Part shown: positions 58,128 through 64,000 of the stretch, in pieces
Layout: the number at the start of each line of letters is the position of its first letter
How positions within the stretch are numbered: position 1 is the stretch's first letter
Assembly: GCF_003387375.1 (NCBI RefSeq)
Contig: NZ_QUNG01000001.1
Coordinates: 569,631-633,630, forward strand
Length of the DNA stretch: 64,000 nt
Source of the DNA: Marinomonas pollencensis
Lineage (GTDB): Bacteria > Pseudomonadota > Gammaproteobacteria > Pseudomonadales > Marinomonadaceae
Direction: 5' to 3'
Notes under the pieces: generated by a model
Told to the model about the DNA's origin: nothing
Databases searched by the model: none
The model's input: the letters and a program-made list of their open reading frames with translations, nothing else
Translations under genes and position numbers: made by a program

Positions 58128-58341
58128 AAAAAAAGGGAGCCGAAGCTCCCCATTTCCCCTCACAGCAGAGACGTTAAAACGACTATAGGCATTCATCGTT
58201 ACGCTAACTGCTGCACCACGTTGGCTCAGTGATTGTGTAAAGCGGCATCCGCTTGTCACAATGTTCTTTGTGCGAGCAATCATTCACTGTGAATAATTCG
58301 CTCTAGCCAGCACCTCTGAATAAGGCACTGTGAATTCAATG
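58128..58341 (-). ncRNA. Candidate structured small RNA, about 214 nt, unassigned
   Basis: On the minus strand a good promoter (TTGCGC at 58375-58370, 16-base spacer, TATAAT at 58353-58348) predicts a start near 58341. Transcription would end at a textbook terminator: GGGAGC/CGAA/GCTCCC (58135-58150) and U7. Between them the RNA can fold into a rod: TCACAG and CAGAG near the 5' end pair with CTCTG-CTGTGA near the 3' end, a GCTGGCT/AGCCAAC helix (one mismatch) and CAGTGA/TCACTG lie inside, and a perfect arm ATTGTG-AC-AAGCGG-loop-CCGCTT-TA-CACAAT (58232-58262) caps it. No coding potential beyond a chance 66-codon frame. It does not match SRP, RNase P or tmRNA motifs, and I cannot identify it as 6S RNA. 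Confidence 0.65.
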
Positions 58342-58347
58342 GAGGGA

Positions 58348-58375
58348 ATTATAAACAGCTGTTCAATAAGCGCAA
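58348..58375 (-). promoter_or_regulatory. Sigma-70 promoter of the candidate small RNA
   Basis: TTGCGC-N16-TATAAT on the minus strand, with a consensus -10. No protein start lies within 200 bases downstream, so it must serve an untranslated RNA. Confidence 0.6.
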
Positions 58376-58424
58376 TAGATCGAGAGAAAAAAGTTGACCA
58401 ATCGTACAAGTTTTTACAATTCAT

Positions 58425-59573
58425 CTATTTTTTTAAGGCTGGAGCTTGAGTAACCTGATTACGACCTTTACGTTTTGCTTGATAAAGCGCCTCATCTGCT
58501 CGTTTCAATACATCATCAGGAAACTCCCCCTGGGAAGCAAAGGCAACACCAACACTGACCGTCACATTAACCATCACCTCTTTTTTCTTTTTAGGGTCAA
58601 AAACCAACACTTCGGCCAACTCTACCTGGGCGCGAATTTCTTCCAACGCATCTACGACCCCAGCTAGTCCGTTATGCCGAAAAACAACCGCAAACTCTTC
58701 TCCGCCATAACGGTATGCCCGCCCAGGATGTGCGTAACACTTCAACTGTGAAGCCACATTCTTAAGCACAATATCGCCCATATCATGCCCATATGTGTCA
58801 TTAAATTTCTTGAAGTGATCCACATCAACCATCGCCAAGGCATACTTTTTAGGCAATCCAACCAGTTTTTCATTTAACGCTCGACGACCAGGCAATCTAG
58901 TTAGCTCATCTAGATACGCCATCCGGTGGCTTTCCATTAATAAAAACCAAATCCACAACAAAAATTGTGCCGACAGTAGAGCATCAAACTGACTTTGTGA
59001 AACAGAAAGGTTTGTTAAAACAATAAGACTGACAATACTAATCAGACCACTTGCTTGAAAGTTATCACCGCTTGCCCACCAACCAATAAGCACAAGCAGA
59101 GTACTAAAGCACAATACCAACCAGAGCAAGAAACTCGACCAGGTTATTTGGGAATGAAAAATCGGCTGATCTAGAAAGCCAAAAGACACCCAGCCAGATT
59201 CAACAGCAAAGCACCAACCTAGCAGCATACAAACAAACAAAAACCGATTAACGACAAAGCGGTTGAAAAAGCCCCTTTCTTTTACAAAAGACAAAAGAGC
59301 AATGCAAAAGCAAGACACAACCAAGTAGGCCGTGACTGATGCCTCATCCCCTCCCGTATGCACTTTGGGGATCAACAACAGACAAACCAGTATGAGCACC
59401 CGCCCTTTGTTGAAGTGCCAAGACAATAAAAGAGCGACCACAGAGAGTATAAAAGGGAAAAAAGGCAGCAGCCCGAACCACAAAGGAGGAAGAGTACCTA
59501 CATATAAGCTAGCATATACACTGGCTAACAAAATTAAGCATGGAACCAAAAGAGACTGTAATCGCTCAACCAT
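58425..59573 (-). CDS. Membrane diguanylate cyclase (GGDEF)
   Basis: A 382-residue protein. The N-terminal half has five or six membrane segments (residues about 8-210) of no recognised sensor family. The C-terminal GGDEF domain begins at DELTRLPGRRALNEKL, with FKKFNDTYGHDMGD and the catalytic YRYGGEEFAVVF, the active GGEEF form. No I-site is present: the position reads AHPG. It should make cyclic-di-GMP. No phosphodiesterase domain is attached. Confidence 0.88.
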   Translation of the reverse strand: MVERLQSLLVPCLILLASVYASLYVGTLPPLWFGLLPFFPFILSVVALLLSWHFNKGRVLILVCLLLIPKVHTGGDEASVTAYLVVSCFCIALLSFVKERGFFNRFVVNRFLFVCMLLGWCFAVESGWVSFGFLDQPIFHSQITWSSFLLWLVLCFSTLLVLIGWWASGDNFQASGLISIVSLIVLTNLSVSQSQFDALLSAQFLLWIWFLLMESHRMAYLDELTRLPGRRALNEKLVGLPKKYALAMVDVDHFKKFNDTYGHDMGDIVLKNVASQLKCYAHPGRAYRYGGEEFAVVFRHNGLAGVVDALEEIRAQVELAEVLVFDPKKKKEVMVNVTVSVGVAFASQGEFPDDVLKRADEALYQAKRKGRNQVTQAPALKK

Positions 59574-59680
59574 ACAAGGCCTTAAAACATCAAATCATTC
59601 GATTAAATACAATCAATATTTTGCCCCGAAAATACATACATTTCATTAATAATACGTACCTAATTAAATAGGAGAGAACA

Positions 59681-60652
59681 ATGGGATTACTTATTGAAGG
59701 TAAATGGGTTGATCAATGGTATGACACAAAAGCAACAAAAGGGAAGTTCGTTCGTTCAGAATCTGAATTTCGCCGGCAAATTGTACCCTGCACTGACGAA
59801 CACGCTGACCAAGCGCTCTTTCCTGCGCAAGACAATCGTTACCACTTGTATGTTTCATTGGCTTGTCCTTGGGCCCACAGGACACTGATATTCCGCAAAT
59901 TAAAACAGCTCGACAACATTATAAGTGTGAGCTGCGTACATCCAACCATGGCAGAAAATGGCTGGGAATTTAACAATGATCAAGCATTCTTTGACGATCA
60001 CATTCCCATGGGAGACCCTCTGTATCAGTCTCATTTTGCACATCAACTCTATACCAGAGCAAAACCAACCTACACTGGCCGCGTGACGGTTCCTATTTTA
60101 TGGGATAAAAAAACACACACTATAGTTTCCAATGAGTCCGCCGATATCATTAGAATATTCAACAGTGCTTTTAATGACATTACCCATAACAAATTAGACT
60201 TCTATCCAGCGGCATTGCGCTCTGAGATAGACAGTTTGAATGAAAGGATTTACAACACAATCAATAATGGCGTTTATAAATGTGGCTTTGCCACCACACA
60301 AGCAGCTTATGAAGAAGCCTTGATTCCTCTGTTTTCTACACTAGACTTCTTAGAAGAGAAGCTTAGCGAACAAGACTATTTATTAGGCGCACAGCCAACT
60401 GAAGCCGATTGGCGTTTATTTACTACCTTAATCCGTTTCGATAGCGTGTATTTCAGCCATTTTAAATGCAACCTAAAAAGGCTCTTAGACTACCCGATAC
60501 TGAATGCCTATTTAAAACGTCTATATGAAACCGAAGGCGTTGCTGAGACCGTTAATTTCCGCCACATTAAGCACCATTATTACTATAGTCACCAGACAAT
60601 TAACCCAACTAGAATAATTCCTGTAGGGCCTACTGTTTTATTTAATGAGTGA
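59681..60652 (+). CDS. yqjG: Glutathionyl-hydroquinone reductase (YqjG/Xi-class GST)
   Basis: A 323-residue Xi-class glutathione transferase that reduces S-glutathionyl-hydroquinones, releasing glutathione. The nucleophile is Cys62 in the motif SLACPWAHRTLIFRKLK. Family features SVVHP-like SCVHPTMAENGWEF and TVPILWDKKTHTIVSNESADIIRIFN are in the expected positions. The ATG follows AGGAGAG. Monocistronic. Confidence 0.92.
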   Translation: MGLLIEGKWVDQWYDTKATKGKFVRSESEFRRQIVPCTDEHADQALFPAQDNRYHLYVSLACPWAHRTLIFRKLKQLDNIISVSCVHPTMAENGWEFNNDQAFFDDHIPMGDPLYQSHFAHQLYTRAKPTYTGRVTVPILWDKKTHTIVSNESADIIRIFNSAFNDITHNKLDFYPAALRSEIDSLNERIYNTINNGVYKCGFATTQAAYEEALIPLFSTLDFLEEKLSEQDYLLGAQPTEADWRLFTTLIRFDSVYFSHFKCNLKRLLDYPILNAYLKRLYETEGVAETVNFRHIKHHYYYSHQTINPTRIIPVGPTVLFNE

Positions 60653-60830
60653 CTTCCACAAAAAAGACGAATAAGGCAAATTAGAGGAGCTCAGGGATAA
60701 CCCTATTAAAGCAAACGTTTTTTCGAGATAATACGCTTACTTTTTACTATTTTATAAACGTACGATGACACAGCCTTTGGTATCACAATCGCTTGATAGA
60801 ACGTACGAAACTTGAGACTCGTGGTCATTT

Positions 60831-61712
60831 ATGGAAAGAAAAATTCTCTGGCTTATTTCCTTTGCTTTGCTCTTCATTTTATGGCTAAAAATAGAGCCAG
60901 CTGATGATGTTGTTAGCGATCAATCTAAAAGTCAGGTCTTAGAATCGACAAATGACAAAGCTTCTGAGCGCTCCGGAGAAGCTACCACGGACGAAAAAAA
61001 GTATTTTAAAGCCCACCCAGTCAATAAAAAGACACCAAACTTCCTTGCTATAAAAGACATCAAGCAAAGAAAAATGGCCTTTTTTAATTTCTTAACGCCT
61101 TACGTAGATCAGAAGAACACCCTGCTGCTGGCTGAACGACAACGCCTTATAAAATTAAGAGAAAAAACCAATAGTTTGTCAAGAAAGGATAAAAACTGGA
61201 TAAACGGGTTAATGTCTAACTATAAGCTTGATAAAGTAGAAAACATTAGCACTGCAAACATTGATGAACTGCTCACTCATATTGATATTGTGCCAACCTC
61301 TTTAGTACTAGCCCAGGCCGCTAATGAGTCCGCTTGGGGCACCTCTCGTTTCGCTACTGAGGGTAATAATTTCTTTGGTCAATGGTGCTTTCGCAAAGGG
61401 TGTGGCTTAGTACCTGAATCACGGGATGATGATGCAGACCACGAAGTCAGAAGGTTCGCAGATGCAAGAGAATCTGTCTTTGCTTACATTGACAACTTGA
61501 ACAGCAATAATGCTTACCAAGAACTGCGTGGTATCCGTCGGGATTTGCGTCAAAATGGCGCTCCAATTACCGGACTTGAACTTGTGCATGGTTTAGACCA
61601 TTACTCGCAACGAGGACAAGATTACGTTGATGAGATAGAAGGATTAATCCAATACAACAAGCTTTGGCGGTTCAACGCAGACAACCGCAACAAGCAAAAT
61701 GCAAAAAAATAA
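60831..61712 (+). CDS. bax: Bax-like glucosaminidase-domain protein
   Basis: A 293-residue protein with an N-terminal signal anchor (residues 5-22) and a charged low-complexity stretch to about residue 60. The glucosaminidase-like domain has VPTSLVLAQAANESAWGTSRFATEGNNFFGQWCFRKGCGLVP (about 155-196), with the probable catalytic glutamate in ANESAWG, then RRFADARESVFAYIDNLNSNNAYQ. E. coli Bax has this organisation and is presumed to act on peptidoglycan. The start has no clear ribosome-binding site. Confidence 0.85.
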   Translation: MERKILWLISFALLFILWLKIEPADDVVSDQSKSQVLESTNDKASERSGEATTDEKKYFKAHPVNKKTPNFLAIKDIKQRKMAFFNFLTPYVDQKNTLLLAERQRLIKLREKTNSLSRKDKNWINGLMSNYKLDKVENISTANIDELLTHIDIVPTSLVLAQAANESAWGTSRFATEGNNFFGQWCFRKGCGLVPESRDDDADHEVRRFADARESVFAYIDNLNSNNAYQELRGIRRDLRQNGAPITGLELVHGLDHYSQRGQDYVDEIEGLIQYNKLWRFNADNRNKQNAKK

Positions 61713-61855
61713 TTCACCACAGTGATTCTGTGCATGAAATTTTGATAGAGAGCTATGTATTTGAAACGAATTGCTTGTCACAGGGTGGCTAAGCAATCCC
61801 GCCTTCATTACAATAGTCTGATTATTTACCCACTCATAAAAACGAGGAAATTCAA

Positions 61856-63772
61856 TTGGCCCGTTTACCTGTTATTGTTGGCTTTGGCGGAATTAATTCG
61901 GCTGGTCGTTCATCTTCTCATCAAGCCTACCGCCGAATTGTATTGGATCTCCTCCCAAGCGCTGTTCAGCAGGATGTATTGCTTGATCTTGCCACACTAA
62001 CGAATGCTGCCGAGTTCAAAAATGGCGTATGGCATACTGCAGGTGGTGAGGAACTGGATGCAGCTACTCTTATCGATAGCATTGGCGAATCCTTATTAGC
62101 CCGCACTTTAATCCGTAGAATACACCCTAGCCTATTTGATGTTGATCACGTCACATTGCACAAATCCTCTGTGCTGACACCAAATAGTCAAGAAGAAAAG
62201 CTTAGCTTCACTATTAAAACTCGCTCGTTACCAGCCGACCGCCCTACTAATTGGCAGGTAACGCAAATATCAGACCATTTATCGAAAGTCACTATCGATG
62301 GCAACCTTGAAGCCTTTATCAAGGATTCGAAAGCCCTTTCTGTAAAATCGGCAGGCCAATTACCCACAGGCTTTGATGCCTCTAAACTTTACCAAAGTCG
62401 CAACCATCCTCGCGGCTTACAAATGACCATATATGGTGCTTCTGACGCGATTCAAAGCAGCGGCATTGATTGGGAATTGATTCGCAGTAAAGTCGCCCCT
62501 GATCAAATGGCGGTGTATGCGGCAAACTCCATTGGTCAAATGGATGATCTTGGTTTTGGCGGCATGCTTAAATCCGCTTTAATTGGCAAACGCACTACAT
62601 CTAAGCACTTACCACTTGGTTATGCGCAAATGCCTGCGGATTTCGTCAACGCTTATATCCTAGGCAGCGTTGGTAATGTGGGTACTTCTATTGGTGCCTG
62701 TGCCACCTACTTTTTCAACCTTGAAAAAGCCGTTGAAGGCATTAAAAGCGGGAAGTTTCGTGTTGCTATGGTAGGTGGTAGCGATGCCCCTATTACGCCT
62801 GAGATCATCGAAGGTTTTCGAACCATGGGTGCTTTGGCCGAAGACACCGCCTTATTAGCACTTGACCAAATTACCAACCAAGAAGAACCTGACCACACCC
62901 GTAGTTGCCGTCCTTTTGCGCAAAACTGTGGCTTTACCATCGGCGAATCAAGCCAATGGACACTGCTTATGGATGATGCTTTAGCCATTGAATTAGGCGC
63001 AGAAATTTACGGAGCCATTCCTGCTGTGTTTGCTCACGCCGATGGCCATAAAAAATCCATTTCAGCACCAGGCATTGGCAACTATCTGACAATGAGCAAA
63101 GCCATGGCTTACCTACAAGACATGATTGGCAAAGAGGGTCTAACCAAGCGCACATTTATTCAGGCCCATGGTACCAGCACACCACAAAACCGTGTCACTG
63201 AATCTCATGTACTCAGCAAAGCAGCAACCAGTTTCGGTGCTACAGGCATGCCAGTTACCGCCCTAAAAGCCTATTTGGGGCACTCTCAAGGGACCGCCGG
63301 TGGTGATCAACTGCATCTGTCTTTAGGAGTATGGAAAGATGGCATTCTGCCCGGTATCACGACAACAACAGAACTTGCTGATGATGTTTATCAAGAGGGA
63401 CTGCACTTCCAATTGAAGCACCAAAACTATGGCAAAGAGTATTTTGATGCCGCCTTGCTAAACTCCAAAGGATTTGGCGGAAACAATGGTACCGCGATTC
63501 TTCTGGCGCCTCATAAAGTAATGACGATGCTCAGCAAGCGTTACTCTGCTGAGGAACTTGAAGAGTATGCCAATAAGAATGCAAAGGTAAAAGAAGCTGC
63601 AGAAGCATACAACCAAGCCGCCATTCACGGACAAGTTCTCCCTGTCTACAAATTCGGCTTTAATGTTCTTGGCGGTGAAGACCTTGCTATCAGCGACAAA
63701 GAAATTCGCCTGCCTGGTTACGAAATGCCAGTAGCCTTCGAAACGAACACCGAGTTTGAAGACCTTTGTTAA
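61856..63772 (+). CDS. fabY: Beta-ketoacyl-ACP synthase FabY
   Basis: A 638-residue ketoacyl synthase matching in length and pattern FabY of Pseudomonas aeruginosa (about 634 residues), which condenses acetyl-CoA with malonyl-ACP to start fatty acid synthesis in place of FabH. The Cys-His-His triad is complete: Cys282 in SIGACATYF, His438 in QAHGTSTP, His476 in YLGHSQGTAGG. The start is TTG at 61856 with GAGGAA upstream; the sequence MARLPVIVGFGGIN fits the family start. The group II intron begins 10 bases downstream of the stop. Confidence 0.92.
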   Translation: MARLPVIVGFGGINSAGRSSSHQAYRRIVLDLLPSAVQQDVLLDLATLTNAAEFKNGVWHTAGGEELDAATLIDSIGESLLARTLIRRIHPSLFDVDHVTLHKSSVLTPNSQEEKLSFTIKTRSLPADRPTNWQVTQISDHLSKVTIDGNLEAFIKDSKALSVKSAGQLPTGFDASKLYQSRNHPRGLQMTIYGASDAIQSSGIDWELIRSKVAPDQMAVYAANSIGQMDDLGFGGMLKSALIGKRTTSKHLPLGYAQMPADFVNAYILGSVGNVGTSIGACATYFFNLEKAVEGIKSGKFRVAMVGGSDAPITPEIIEGFRTMGALAEDTALLALDQITNQEEPDHTRSCRPFAQNCGFTIGESSQWTLLMDDALAIELGAEIYGAIPAVFAHADGHKKSISAPGIGNYLTMSKAMAYLQDMIGKEGLTKRTFIQAHGTSTPQNRVTESHVLSKAATSFGATGMPVTALKAYLGHSQGTAGGDQLHLSLGVWKDGILPGITTTTELADDVYQEGLHFQLKHQNYGKEYFDAALLNSKGFGGNNGTAILLAPHKVMTMLSKRYSAEELEEYANKNAKVKEAAEAYNQAAIHGQVLPVYKFGFNVLGGEDLAISDKEIRLPGYEMPVAFETNTEFEDLC

Positions 63773-63781
63773 ACAAATCGA

Positions 63782-63848
63782 GTAGGGTGAGGCGTTACCG
63801 CCTCATCCCTCTCACAGAACCGTACGTACGGACCTCGTATACGGCTCA
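63782..63848 (-). mobile_element. Group II intron 3' end: domains V and VI
   Basis: On the minus strand GAGCCGTA (63847-63840) pairs with TACGGTTC (63824-63817), the base of a domain V-like hairpin with the catalytic AGC at its start. A domain VI-like stem TGAGGCG/CGCCTCA follows and ends near CCCTAC, close to 63782. Domain V is 31 nt here rather than the usual 34, with a shorter upper stem. The intron body continues beyond the window. Confidence 0.75.
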
Positions 63849-64000
63849 TGTAAACGTCCATTCAGCATGTACGCTGAACACATACCCCGTTTTCACTTCT
63901 TCAAGATTTACTAAACCTTGTTCATCGAACCATTTGTTTGGCATCGCGTGACTGGCTAACGGACTCGCCGCATTCCTCCAACTCGTCATGGATATATACT
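63846..64000 (-). CDS. Group II intron reverse transcriptase/maturase, C-terminal end only
   Basis: The frame is open from the right edge of the window and ends at TGA 63848-63846. The visible 50 residues read SWRNAASPLASHAMPNKWF, then DEQGLVNLEEV, resembling the C-terminal domain of LtrA-type proteins (pattern ...TNxWLxEQGLVSL...). The protein would splice the intron and copy it into DNA targets. Its stop codon overlaps the first bases of domain V. Most of the gene lies outside the window. Confidence 0.65.
   Translation of the reverse strand, partial: YISMTSWRNAASPLASHAMPNKWFDEQGLVNLEEVKTGYVFSVHAEWTFT

Noticed and set aside
58083..58283. A 66-codon frame on the minus strand over the small RNA
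   Set aside because: It runs through the intrinsic terminator, has no ribosome-binding site, and its sequence has no protein-like pattern.
58128..58341. The small RNA as an RsmY/RsmZ-type CsrA sponge
   Set aside because: It has only three GGA motifs (one in a hairpin loop) and no GacA-type upstream box; the length also exceeds that class.
61755..62000. An 81-codon frame overlapping the fabY start
   Set aside because: It lies out of frame with the well-supported fabY and shows no family resemblance.

Overview
The window is a chromosomal segment of a marine, Gram-negative gammaproteobacterium, most like Marinomonas or another Oceanospirillales genus. This is inferred from gene content: ectoine synthesis with a dedicated aspartokinase, a betaine/choline-type ABC importer, an LPS inner-core locus, a FabY-type ketoacyl synthase and an AsrA-like Lon. 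No rRNA, tRNA or CRISPR array was seen. Almost every gene looks intact.

Layout. 1-6434: end of a urea ABC transporter (urtE), then a complete urease operon ureD-A-B-C-E-F-G and a HupE/UreJ nickel permease. 6729-8936: a CHASE-GGDEF-EAL cyclic-di-GMP protein. 9005-13241: ectoine genes on the minus strand (ectA-ectB-ectC, then a separately placed aspartokinase), divergent from an NSS-family sodium symporter. 15151-20083: a DUF2061 protein, a MerR/LitR-like regulator, and a divergent three-gene operon ending in a class I photolyase, preceded by three copies of one spaced operator motif. 20257-24123: a MarR regulator resembling EctR/CosR, then an osmolyte importer (binding protein, permease, ATPase). 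24213-30354: dapB, an Aer-like chemoreceptor, dnaB, and rplI-membrane protein-rpsR-rpsF. 30642-36939: a MipA/OmpV porin-like protein, two convergent EamA exporters, and thiBPQ under a TPP riboswitch. 36969-49293: LPS core region, with waaA-msbA-hldE on minus and an AGE epimerase-hldD-waaF-GT9-GT2-GT4-P-loop kinase-like-YrbL-like run on plus. 49525-63772: sulfurtransferase, TlyA, MATE, Lon, upp, TetR/LysE, a candidate structured small RNA, a diguanylate cyclase, a glutathionyl-hydroquinone reductase, a Bax-like protein and fabY. 63782-64000: the 3' end of a group II intron (minus strand) immediately after fabY.

How it fits together. The cell can import and hydrolyse urea with its own nickel supply. 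It can make ectoine from aspartate semialdehyde and import betaine-like solutes, and the MarR protein is a plausible common regulator: related TTAG/CTAA inverted motifs lie before ectA and over the importer's -10. It repairs UV damage through what looks like a light-controlled photolyase operon. It builds a heptose-containing LPS core.

The observations most worth following are: (1) the LitR-like repressor that has lost its B12-ligand histidine, beside an array of three equally spaced operators; (2) an unassigned RNA of about 214 nt with its own promoter and terminator at 58128-58341; (3) a thymidylate-kinase-like protein with an unrecognised N-terminal half inside the LPS core locus.
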